NCBI GenBank assembly: GCA_948567375.1
Contig: OX419756.1
Coordinates: 24,380,333 to 24,444,332, forward strand
DNA: 64,000 bases
Direction of reading: 5' to 3'
From: Lunularia cruciata
Taxonomy: Eukaryota; Streptophyta; Marchantiopsida; Lunulariales; Lunulariaceae
In this document: piece after piece, positions 34,895 through 44,299 of the stretch
Layout: each line of letters opens with the position of its first letter
How positions within the stretch are numbered: position 1 is the stretch's first letter
Notes under the pieces: model-generated
Databases searched by the model: none
What the model saw: only the letters and a program-made list of their open reading frames with translations
Told to the model about the DNA's origin: nothing
Position numbers and translations under genes: made by a program

Positions 34895-35659
34895 TCAATC
34901 GGAGGGTAATCCCTTTGGTAGATCATCCAGAAACACATCTACAAACTCTTGAACTATTCGATCAACCATTGCTTGATGCGGCACTTGGCCCTCCTCAGAT
35001 TCTTCTTGTGCAATCGGCTTGACCCACACCACAAATATAGACTTATCTTCCTCCAAAGCTTGTTCTATGGCTGCTTCCTTAACAAAATTCCCTTCTAGGG
35101 ACTCGTCTCTCTTCCAAGCTTGCTCCATGGTTGCCTTCCTGGCAAACTTCCCATCTTGGGACTCATCTCCCTTCCAGATTCGCTCTATGGCTACCTTCTT
35201 GACAAACTTCCCATCTTGGGACTGACTATTCTTAGGTGTCTTACTAAGAGGTGCCAGACAACCTAATCGGAAATTCCTACCTTGGTGTTGTACTTGAATT
35301 TGGCGTCGGGTCCAATCAAATTCAACCTTGTGACATTCAAGCCAAGGTAGACCCAGAATGATATCATAGTGTAGAAGTGCCACTACAAACCTCATACACT
35401 CCAAATACTCCTTCCCAATCTTGAAGGTAATAGGATGCGAGGTGCGGAATGCAAAACCCTTTCTACCATCCGCCATCATCAAACTACTTTCAATCACTGG
35501 CTTGATAGGAATACCCAATTCCTTTGCTACTTGCATAGACATGCAATTCTCTGAACTTCCAGAATCAACCAAAATCCTACAACCCCTATTAGATATCATA
35601 CCTTGCAAGTGAAGCAGACTTGCATAGGTCAAGCCTACAATCCCATTGGAACTAATCAA
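34895..35659 (-). pseudogene. element I protease and repeat-bearing linker
   Basis: The aspartic protease has the loop ILVDSGSSENCM and the downstream IILGLPWLE, both typical for Ty3/gypsy. It is followed by a linker of three imperfect 20-residue repeats (each with KFV/AKKA-type centre and W-K-x-DES end, near 35,050-35,225), then VWVKPIAQEE and a DLPKGLPSD end at the TGA stop. Tandem DNA repeats of 60 bp underlie it. Family members without the stop would continue directly into RT. Confidence 0.85.
35060..35225 (-). repeat. three 60-bp repeats in the protease-RT linker of element I
   Basis: The block CAAACTTCCCATCTTGGGAC and its variants recur every 60 bases (three units). The translated unit is a 20-residue charged segment. 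The same triplication exists in element II at about 38,300-38,495, so it predates both insertions. Confidence 0.85.
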
Positions 35660-35769
35660 GCTCCCAATAGGCGGCTCAAAATCTCCTACTGGGATTCCTC
35701 ATTTCCCTGATCATTCCGCTCCACAACCTCCACTTGGGCAACTTGTCAAGGTCGTCCATTCTTAAGTGG

Positions 35770-36584
35770 ACATTTGGCAATACGATGCCCAACAGGCGAT
35801 AATAAAAACAACCACCATTTTGTCACAGTTTCTCCTTGTCTGCCATGCCCTGTGGTCTTCGTTGAATTGCATCAATCTCCATTGGTGTTGGCTCCTCCAC
35901 TTGTATGTAGTATATTGGTAGGCTTTGTGGGAGTCGAGGTCCGGACCAAGTTGTTGCCACCAAGGAATCAAAATGTTTGGCCAACCGCATGGCTTCCTCC
36001 AAGCGTTGTGGCTCTCGCATGGTTACCTCTAATTTGGTTCTTGCCTTCAAGCCCCTCATGAATTGATCCAGAGCTTCACCTTCCAAAATATCTGGAATTT
36101 GCATGATGGTGTTTTGGAATTGCGTGATGTAACTTCTTATAGACCCAATTTGTTTCAACTCTGCCAACTTATCCTGTGCAGCTCGTGTGGCATTTATAGC
36201 TTGGAACCGATTGATTATTGCGCTCTTGAATTCTGCCCATGTCAAGATCGGTGCAACCATTTGTCGTTCTACTCTCTCCACTCGAAATCTCCACCATAGC
36301 TTTGCTACTCCATCCAATTGGCTAGAAGCCAAGAGAATTTGTTTTCACTCATCTTGTAGATTGGTAGCTTCAAAATAACGTTCACAATCAAACATAAAAT
36401 TCTCCACTGCACCCGAGAGATTCTTGCCTTCAAATACCTTGGGTTTAGGGAATTTGATCCGATCTTCTCCTTCTCAAATTGGTACTCTCTGCTCTTGTCG
36501 TCGAAGATCTCGTTCATCCAACAATCAAGTAAGGTGCTCAATTTGTTGTTGCATAGCAAGGATAACATCAGGTATTGCTGCCAT
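35770..36584 (-). pseudogene. element I gag
   Basis: Gag starts at ATG 36,584 (MAAIPDVILAMQQQIEHL) and stops after about 19 codons at a TGA where element II has CGA. The open main part (35,823-36,332) has LDGVAKLWWRF, LTWAEFKSAIINRF, RSYITQFQNTIMQIPDI and MRGLKARTKLEV, the retrotransposon gag capsid pattern. The zinc knuckle region (near 35,790) has lost its second Cys to Tyr. C-to-T changes at CpG-like sites explain several stops, in line with silencing by cytosine methylation. Confidence 0.85.
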
Positions 36585-36855
36585 GGTTGCTCCTCTATCA
36601 CACCACTCCCAATCTATCTAATTTATTAACACATAGAAACAGCACGTCCACCGTTCTCCATAAGTTACAACCGGAAGCACCAAGGGTTCCTCAAATATGG
36701 TGATCATATACAGAAAATCTTGTCCAAAGTGCAAGGTGATGAACTGTGTGAAACTATGCTTGGGTAGTATTTGGACACAAAAATCCCAATGGTTCAGTGG
36801 AAGTGGATTTGGTGGTCCATAAATTCCATCCATCCCATTCCTACTCTGATACCAA

Positions 36856-37276
36856 TGTAAAAGACTGAATCCAAGGAGAGAAATAGGAGAATGGAAACTC
36901 ACATTGGGACACTTGAATGAGGGAAAACTCCAAATGCCTAGCATGAGCTTTGGTTTTGGTATTTATAGGTAGCATACAAGGCCCTTGAGAAGCTTCTCAA
37001 GAAGCTTCCTCAAGCCGTTTTCTTAGAGTGCAACCCAAGTTAACTAGGAAGCTTCTCAAGAAGCTTCCTTCTAGAAGCTGCCTACTTAGTGTGCAAGCTA
37101 AGCTAGTTGGAAGCTTCTAGAAGCTTCCTTCTAGAAGCTACTTACTTAAGGTGCAAGCTAAGCTAGCCGGGAAGCTTCCCAAGAAGCTTCCTAGATACTT
37201 CTAGAATATTCTAGGCTACTTTGTCTTATGTGCTACTTCATAAGCCCGACTAACTTCGTCGCTAAACTCCATATTG
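36856..37276 (-). repeat. 5' LTR of element I (outer end deleted)
   Basis: It starts next to the primer-binding site and ends at CCATATTG, where the sister LTRs continue to TGTTACA. It joins directly to element II sequence TTTCAAC at about 37,277. Confidence 0.9.
37110..37211. promoter_or_regulatory. heat-shock elements of element I 5' LTR
   Basis: GAAgcTTCtaGAAgcTTC lies at 37,110-37,127 and TTCtaGAAtaTTC at 37,199-37,211. Both are upstream (minus strand) of TATAAATA at 36,967-36,960, about 145 bases from the first array. A further GAAgcTTC pair block lies nearer the TATA box. Confidence 0.7.
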
Positions 37277-37278
37277 TT

Positions 37279-38160
37279 TCAACATGCTTTAACTTCTAGA
37301 ATGCTTCTTCATGCTTGGTGGTCCATTGGAAGCTCAAGTTCTTTCCTAAGAGGTCAGTCAATGGTGCAGCCACATGAGCATAATAATGGATGAACCGTCG
37401 GTAAAAACTGGCCAATCCATTGAATGCTCGTACTTTTCTAGCATTGTTCGGGGTAGGCCAATCAGTAATGGCCGTGATCTTCTCTTCTTTCATCTTGATC
37501 CCCTCTGATGAGATCTTATGACCCAAGAAGGTAACCTCCTTCTGCCAAAAAGCACACTTTGACTTCTTGTAGTAAATTCTCCACTGTTGTAGTTGTCTTA
37601 GGACTTCTCGCACATGATTCACGTGTTCTGCCTCTGTCCTGCTATAGATTAAGATATCATCTAAGAACACCACCATGGACCAATCCAATAGTCCCTCCAA
37701 CACCCAATGCATCTGATCCATGAAGACTGCTGGAGCATTAGTGAGTCTGATAGGTAGAACTCTCCACTCAAAATGTCCATACCTTGTACAAAAAGCAGTC
37801 TTTTGGACATCCTCTCCTTCTATAGGAATTTGCCAATAGCCGCTATGAAGATCCAGCTTGGAAAAGTAGCATGCTCTACTAAGTTGATCAAGTAGGTCAT
37901 TGATCCAAGGCAAGGGGTATGCATTCTTCACAGTTTGCTTATTGAGTCCACGGTAATCAATACAGAAATGAAGTCCTCCATCCTTCTTTGGAAAAAATAG
38001 TACCGGTGCTCCCCAGGGAGAGGTACTATGTCATATGAAATCCTTATCCAACAACTCTGTAAGTGTTGTTTGCAACTCCTCCAACTCCTTTGGTGAGAGC
38101 CGATAGATTGGTCTACTCATTGGAGTACTCCCTGGCAATAACTTGATCTTGAAGGGCATA
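37279..38160 (-). pseudogene. element II reverse transcriptase
   Basis: The open part (37,296-37,931) has [27 protein letters not shown] and LGHKISSEGIKMK. The fingers region upstream (37,932-38,160) is broken by a stop. It is cut by the element I insertion after KLKHVE; RNase H resumes at 30,941. Catalytic Asp residues (LDL, LDD) are retained. Confidence 0.88.
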
Positions 38161-38162
38161 CC

Positions 38163-38890
38163 TCAATCGGAGGGTAATCCCTTTGGTAGATCATCCGGAA
38201 ACACATCTGCAAACTCTTGAACTATCCAATCAACCATTGCTTGATGAGGCTCTTGGCCCTCCTCAGATTGTTCTTGTGCAATCGGCTTGATCCACACCGC
38301 AAATAAAGACTTATCTTCCTCCAAAACTTGCTCTATGGCCGCTTCATTAACAAACTTCCCTTCCAGGGTCTCATCTCTCTTCCAAGCTTGCTCTATGGTT
38401 GCCTTCTTGGCAAACTTCCCATCTTGGGACTCATCCTCCTTCCAGATTTGCTCCATGGCTACCTTCTTGACAAACTTCTCATCTTGGGACTGACTATTCT
38501 TAGACATCTTACTCAGAGGTGCCAGACAACCTAATCGGAAATTTCTACCTTGGTGTTGTACTTGACTTTGTCTCGGGTCCAATCGAATTCAACCTTATGA
38601 CTTTCAAGCCAAGATAGACCCAAAATGATATCATAGTGTAGAGGTGACACTACAAACCTCATACACTCCAAATACTCCTTCCCAATCTTGAAGGTAATTG
38701 GATGTGAGGTGCGGAATGCAGAACCCTTTCTACCATCCGCCATCATCAAACTACTTCCAAACACTGGCTTGATAGGAATACCCAATTCCTTTGCTACTTG
38801 CATAGACATGCAATTCTCTCAACTTCCACAATCAACCAAAATTCTACAACCCCAATTAGATATCATACCTTGCAAGTGAAGCAAACTTGC
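38163..38890 (-). pseudogene. element II protease and repeat-bearing linker
   Basis: The protease region (38,531-38,890) has MQVAKELGIPIKP and YDIILGLSWLES, but the catalytic loop reads VDCGS followed by a stop, so it is inactive. The linker (38,163-38,582) has the same three 20-residue repeats as element I. It ends at the same TGA as element I immediately before the RT start. Confidence 0.85.
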
Positions 38891-39029
38891 ATAGGTCAAG
38901 CCTTCAATCCCATTGGAACAAATCAAGCTCCCAGTAGGCGGCTCGAAATATTCTATTGGGATTCTTCGTTTCTTTGATCATTTTGTTCCACAAACTCCAT
39001 CTGGGCAACTTGTCAAGGTCGTCCATTTC

Positions 39030-39858
39030 TAAGTGTACATTCAGCAATGCAATGTCCAACTTAGCGACAATAAAAGCAACCTCCATTTTATTGTAATCTT
39101 TCTCTATATGCTATGCCAAGTGGTCTTCGTTGGATAGCATCAATCTCCATTGGTACCGGTTCTTCCACTTGTGCATAGTGTACTGGTAGGCTTTGTGTAG
39201 GTCGAGATGGAGACCAAGTTGTTGCAACCAAGGAATCAAAATGCTCAGCCAATTGCATGGCTTCTTCTACGTTTTGTGGCTCCCGCATGGTCACCTCCAA
39301 TTTGGTTTGTGACTTCAATCCTTGCGCAAATCGATCCAGAACTTCACCTTCTTGGATATCTAGAATTTGCATGATGATGAATAGAAATTGTGTGATGTAG
39401 CTTCTCACTGAACCAATCTGCCTCAACTCCACCAATTTATCTCGTGCGGCTTGGGTGGCATTTATAGTTTGAAATCGACCAAGTATTGCATCTTTGAATT
39501 CTACCCATGTCAAAATTGGTGTAACAATTTGTCGTTCAGCTCTTTCTACTTGGAATCGCCACCAAAGTTTTGCCACGCCATCCAATTGGCTAGAAGCCAA
39601 GAGAATTTGTTTCCTCTCGTCTTGAAGATTGGTGGCTTCAAAGTAACGTTCGTAGTCAAACACAAAATTCTCCACTATGCTTGGAAGATTCTTGCCTTCA
39701 AACACCTTGGGTTTTGGAAATCAAATGCAATCTTCTCCATCTCGAACTAGCACTCTGTCTATCTGTTCTCGTCGTTGTTGGTCTTGTTCATCCAACAATC
39801 GAGTAAGATGCTCGATTTGTTGTTGCATTGCAAGGATAACATCCGGTATTGCCGCCAT
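39030..39858 (-). pseudogene. element II gag
   Basis: Gag starts at ATG 39,858 (MAAIPDVILAMQQQ, then HLTRLLDEQDQQRREQ). The long open part (39,088-39,705) contains FVFDYERYFEATNLQ, LDGVAKLWWRFQVE, LTWVEFKDAILGRF and RSYITQFLFIIMQI. A zinc knuckle follows (CFYC, then VGH, then AEC near 39,030-39,075), with a stop inside it. Length and layout fit a chromovirus gag of about 270 residues. Confidence 0.87.
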
Positions 39859-40117
39859 TTCTACTACTCTATTCCACTACCCTCAATTTATCTAATTGAT
39901 AAACACATAGATACAACATGTCCACCGTTCTCCATAAGTTACAACTGGAAGTATCAAGGGTTCCTCTGATACGGTGATCATATGTAGAAAATCCTGCCCA
40001 AAGCGTGAGGTGATGAATTGTGTGAAACGATGCTTTGGTAATATCTGAACATGAAAGTCCCAATGGTTTGGCGGAAGTGGATTTGGTGGTCCATAAATTC
40101 CATCTATCCCATTCTTG

Positions 40118-40128
40118 CTCTGATACCA
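40118..40128 (-). other. primer-binding site of element II (initiator-Met type)
   Basis: TGGTATCAGAG on the minus strand, one base after the 5' LTR. It is complementary to the 3' end of plant initiator tRNA-Met. Element I has the identical site at 36,844-36,854. Confidence 0.9.
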
Positions 40129-40129
40129 A

Positions 40130-40540
40130 TGTAAAAGACCGAAACCAAGGAGAGAAATAGGAGAATGGAAACTCACATTGGGACACTTGAATGATGGAAA
40201 ACTCCGAATGACTAGCATGAGCTTCGGCTTTGGTATTTATAAGTAGCATACAAGACCCTTGAAGCTTCTCAAGAAGCTTCCTTGAGCCGCTTTCTTGGAG
40301 TGCAAGCCAAGTTAACCAAGAAGCTTCCTTCTAGAAGCCACCTACTTGGCGTGCAAGCTAAGCTAGTTAGAAGCTTCTAGAAGCTTCCTTCTAGAAGCTA
40401 CCTGCTTAGGGCACAAGTTAACTAGTTGGGAAGCTTCCCAAAAAGCTTCTTAGATACTTCTAGAATATTCTAGGCTATTTTGTCTTATTCTCTACTTTGT
40501 AAGCCTGACTAACTTCATCGCTAAACTCCATATTGTTACA
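40130..40540 (-). repeat. 5' LTR of element II
   Basis: 411 bp with the full termini TGTAACAATATGG and CTTTTACA on the minus strand. TATAAATA lies at plus 40,234-40,241. Confidence 0.93.
40370..40470. promoter_or_regulatory. heat-shock elements of element II 5' LTR
   Basis: GAAgcTTCtaGAAgcTTC (40,370-40,387) and TTCtaGAAtaTTC (40,458-40,470) lie upstream of the TATAAATA box on the minus strand. An extra GAAgcTTC-tcaa-GAAgcTTC block (40,261-40,280) sits about 20 bases upstream of the TATA box. This is the LTR that would drive the genomic RNA. Confidence 0.75.
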
Positions 40541-40545
40541 ACCAC

Positions 40546-41611
40546 AAATGGTACAAAGAATTGGGGTGGCATATTCATTCTCCAACTCACAACCATCTGC
40601 CTTGTCCGTTGGTGAAAACGCTTTGCCCAATTCACCTTCTCTCCTACAAACATTTGATGGAAGAACACCGCTTATTTCTTTGTCACATAGGTAGTTTGTT
40701 ATGGATTGAAAATAGCCATCAAAGCCCAAACAATACTTTGCTTGATCAGGTCTTTGTAGGTATCCACCTTGTACCCATTCTTGGTGCAAGGCTTATTCTT
40801 CAATCTCCTCTGAAGAATCACACTTCCGATAGAAGGTGCCTCTTGCCTCATCCACTACTTCTCTACCCAAGATGGGTCTCCAATCCAACTTAGTCCATCA
40901 AGCCAGATTTCCTCTCTTCCCCTCCGCCTTAGGACCATCTATACAATTACTGGCAGTGATTTTTGCCATGAACCCTAGAAAACTCAGGTTCCAATTCCAT
41001 GCCAAAAAGGTGATGCAAAGTCTATTCAAGACATTGATCCTTGCTACCATGTCTAACATCCAAATTGCAGGATTCCGCACTTCAAGTGACAGAATCTGCC
41101 TATTGCCTATTGCCCTTTGTTGGCATTGTGTGCATTCTACTTTGCAATCTCTCACAAATCAATCCCGCTACTCGACTCATAAGTATGACTTCTTTGAGAT
41201 AACTCCTCACATGGACAAGATAACAATCTAGCATTATAGAATTCACTCAACAAAGTTCTGATTATATACTTCTTTGCTTCTTGGTCATTGTTTAGACAAC
41301 CTTCAGTTGCAACTCACAAGTTTTGCGACTTGTTGGTATCACTCTCAATTTTATCCTACTCCCAAAGTAGCCATTTTCTTTTTTTAGCCAAAAGAAAATT
41401 TGTTATAATTTCTTTGGATTGGGTTCATCATTTTGATGCAAAGTATCCTTATTTTGGATCTACCACCCTTTAAATCCAATCCAAGTCCTTCTACCTTGGT
41501 CAAATCCAAACACACAATTCTTCCCTTTTCTTCTCCATTTGGCTTCAATTTGGCTTCAACAATACACTTCTTCTTTAAAACTCATCAAAAATGAAAAATG
41601 TGGGTACCACA
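40546..41611 (-). mobile_element. element III 3' LTR, outer segment (N-terminal half of the LTR ORF)
   Basis: On the minus strand the LTR starts TGTGGTACCCAC at 41,611, directly after the polypurine tract. From 41,155 an open stretch of 85 codons encodes the N-terminus of the LTR ORF (LEVRNPAIWMLDMVARINVL, then LCITFLAWNWNLSFLGFM). It continues, broken, to ENEYATPILCTICG at 40,550, where element II interrupts it. Confidence 0.82.
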
Positions 41612-41624
41612 TACCCCCTCAAAT
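41612..41624 (-). other. polypurine tract of element III
   Basis: TTTGAGGGGGTA on the minus strand directly precedes the LTR start TGTGG. This is the plus-strand primer site and fixes the left LTR as the 3' one. Confidence 0.8.
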
Positions 41625-41639
41625 GTGAGTGTCCCCGCA

Positions 41640-42782
41640 AACATCAGCTTCAGCTCTTCTTTACACTTCCATATCCAATATCTTTAGCCCCTTAACCCAT
41701 TTACTTGAGTGGCAAAAGGATTTCCCTCCAGGTCTGCCAATTGAATAGAGCTATTTTCATAAATAAGCATTACTTGGTATGGGCCCATCCACCTTAAGTG
41801 CAGCTTGCTTGGAAAAACTATTTGAAAGTTGTCATATAACAACACCAAGTCTCCCTCACAAACAACAACAGGCCGTAATCACTTATCATGCTTGACTTTG
41901 TGCTGATCTTATATTTCCTTTATGGTTTGCATTGCATTGTCTCTCTTCTCTTCTAACCACATTAGTTGATGGATCCAAAGATTCTGACTTTCCTCTTCCA
42001 ACAATCATTCCTCACACAAGATGCAATTTGATGGAATTCAACTAGTAGTATGAGATGCAATCTATATGTTAAGAAATATGGAGTTTTCTTGGTGGTTCTG
42101 TATGCCCACAAAGCTATAGGTAATTTTGTATCCCAATCATACGTATAGTTGACAGTTTACATAATAATCCATTTGCCTTCTCCATCAATCCATTATCTTT
42201 TGGGTCATCTTCCATGCTTTATTTGAAATTACTTGGTTAACCCTCCAGAAGTGAGTTCTAAAAATGAGTCTCTCAATCACTAACCAATTCCGAAGGACAT
42301 CCATAATGTGAAATGATGTTTCGGAAGGAAAAATTGGCTATAGTTTCCACATCATCTTTCCAAGTTGCTTTGGCTTCAACAATCTTAGTAGCATAATCAG
42401 TGCATACTAAAATGTATCTCTTCCTCTTGAATTGGGTCATCGATTGAATCGGACCTGCAAAATCAATTTCTTATTTCTCAAATAAGACCAATGGCAAAAT
42501 TGGTCGTAAAGGCCACTAGGTAGTAGCCATCAACTTTCCCATTCTTTGGCAAAGATCACAACTTAGGATATGGGCTTGAGTATCCTTGTACATTGTAGGC
42601 CACCAGTACCATCCCGCAGGTATTTTCTTCACTATATTGTTGAGAGCATAGTGTCCTACTAATGCCTCCAAGTATAAAGACTCAATTACTCCTCCTACTT
42701 TATATGCTTCCAAGTACCTAGGAAGTACTTTTTCTTTACCCATTTTAAAAAAAATATTGTGCTTCAGCTGATATGATCCCAT
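41640..42782 (-). pseudogene. element III integrase
   Basis: The zinc-binding part (42,516-42,782) reads GHYALNNIVKKIPAGWYWWP and CDLCQRMGK, a HHCC pattern. The core in broken frames has FAGPIQSMTQF, ILVCTDYATKIVEAK and YGCPSELVSD, giving two DDE aspartates. The C-terminus (ALKVDGPIPSNAYL, LEGNPFAT-like) ends just before the polypurine tract with no chromodomain. It is thus not a chromovirus; it may belong to the Tat/Athila-like side of Ty3/gypsy (inference). Confidence 0.75.
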
Positions 42783-42999
42783 TTTTCTAAGAAAGACTGC
42801 CCTCTACTCTGGCTCCAATCCTTCATGACACTAGCAAGTATGCAAATAATGAAATTTTGCTTCATACCTCATACTTTGCATTGCCATCAATTGATAAAGT
42901 TCTTCATCAAGAAACTGTTCATCCACTTCCATATCCTAGTCTTGAGTATCCAATCTGGGTAGGAAGTCTTCATTTGCATGCAAAGCCCCCTTCCTTACT

Positions 43000-44112
43000 T
43001 GTATAGTATATGTAAATTCTAGTAACAACAAGATCTATCTTACAATTTGCTCAAAAAAATATGCCTTCACCAAATATTGCAATGCATAATGGTCCACATG
43101 GAATACAAACTCATATCCCAACAAGTAGTGGCAAAACTTCTTGCAACCATACATCATTCCAAGTGCTTCTCTTTCAATAATAGTGTAATTCTTTTATGCA
43201 ACTAAAAGTTGTTGGTTGGTGAGTAATGGGATACTCCTTCTTCTTCTTGTCCTTTTGACTCAAGACCACTCCAATTGCCATGGACAAAGTATCCAAATAC
43301 ATATGAAAAGGGACATCCTAATTTGGAGCCCTCATAATTGGGATTTCCAGCTAGTTTTTTCTTCAACTAGTTTCTTTGTCAACACTTGGAAAGCGTCTTC
43401 TTGTTTAACTTCCCATAAATAGTCTTTGGACTTCTTCAAAAGCTTTTTCAAAGGTGCAGCTAGCACCACTTAGTTGGACACAAAGTGTCTATAATATTTG
43501 ACATGTCCCAAGAAGGCTCTCAATTCCTGAATATTTTTAGGGGATTCCAGAGCTGAGATAACTTTTACCTTCTTGACATCCACTTCAATACCTTGGCTTG
43601 AGACCTTATGTCCCAACAGAATTCCTTCCTTCATTGCAAAGAGGCATTTCTTTGGGTGCAATGACAAGCCATTAAAACAAAATATTTCAAACATTTGACA
43701 AAGGTAGTCCAAATGTACTTTTCTTTGGCCTAACACACAAAAATCATCAATGAAAACTTCCACAAACTTCTACTAAAATCAATCAAGCACCAATGAAAAC
43801 TTCCACAAAGTCTTTAAAAATTGCATTCATCATCCGTTGGAAAGTACCAAGAGCATTACAAAACCTAAAGGGTATTTGATTGTATGTAAATGTGCCTCAA
43901 TCAGTAGTGAATGTGGTCTTCCCTTTGTCTTCTTCTTGAATGGACACTTGATTGTAGCCTAAAAATCCATCAAGAAAACCACAACAAGGATAACCTGCTA
44001 CTTGGTCCAAGATTGTATCCCTAAAAGGCAAGGGATGATGATCCTTCCTTGTAGATACATTTAGTTTGCAAAAGTCTTGGCACACCCGAATCTTCCCCAT
44101 CTTCTTCTTCAA
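43000..44112 (-). pseudogene. element III reverse transcriptase and RNase H
   Basis: Pieces read KIRVCQDFCKLNVSTRKDHH, GYNQVSIQEEDKGKTTFTT, then VFIDDFCVLGQRKVHLDYL (43,470-43,763) and ILLGHKVSSQGIEVDVKK. These are the RT fingers, palm with F-I-D-D, and connection. A 38-bp local duplication splits the region before the F-I-D-D box. RNase H follows in a very decayed form (43,000-43,420). Many stops make it nonfunctional. Confidence 0.8.
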
Positions 44113-44299
44113 AACAATGACAATAGGAGAAACCCATTCATTGCTTAAGATTGGAAAAATTATTCTGGCCCCAAGTACTTATAAATTTTGTCTTTCACTA
44201 AGAGTGAATACTTTGAGAAATTTTGAAAATTTTGGATTGTCAAAATTTTTCCTTCTTCCAAGACTACATCTTGACAATCATTAGGGTTAATGACTCCTT

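Larger units (their letters stand above)
30942..37278 (-). mobile_element. element I: chromovirus nested in element II
   Basis: The LTRs are at 36,856-37,276 (5') and 30,942-31,367 (3'). The primer-binding site is at 36,844-36,854 and the polypurine tract GGCGGGGGAATA at 31,368-31,380. It interrupts element II in the RNase H region: CATAT remains at 30,937-30,941 on the left, while on the right the last few LTR bases and the second CATAT are lost in a small deletion. Gag, protease, RT, RNase H, integrase and chromodomain are all present and better preserved than in element II. A solo LTR (32,428-33,114) interrupts integrase. It is the same family as element II, so this is an insertion into a sibling copy. 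Confidence 0.9.
28587..40540 (-). mobile_element. element II: chromovirus (Ty3/gypsy with chromodomain), split by element I
   Basis: The 411-bp LTRs lie at 40,130-40,540 (5') and 28,587-28,997 (3') and differ at roughly 20-25 positions. The target duplication is ACCAT/ACCAC (28,582-28,586; 40,541-40,545). The empty site is seen in the paralogous LTR at 49,895-49,905 (GGTGCACCGCAAATG). The primer-binding site TGGTATCAGAG (40,118-40,128) and polypurine tract CGGCAGGGGAATA (28,998-29,010) are present. Internal order is gag, protease, RT, then after the element I insertion RNase H, integrase and chromodomain. The frames have many stops and the protease loop is mutated to D-C-G. Confidence 0.9.

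Noticed and set aside
28587..40540. One single long chromovirus with duplicated domains
   Set aside because: Four LTRs, two primer sites, two polypurine tracts and target duplications show two nested elements.
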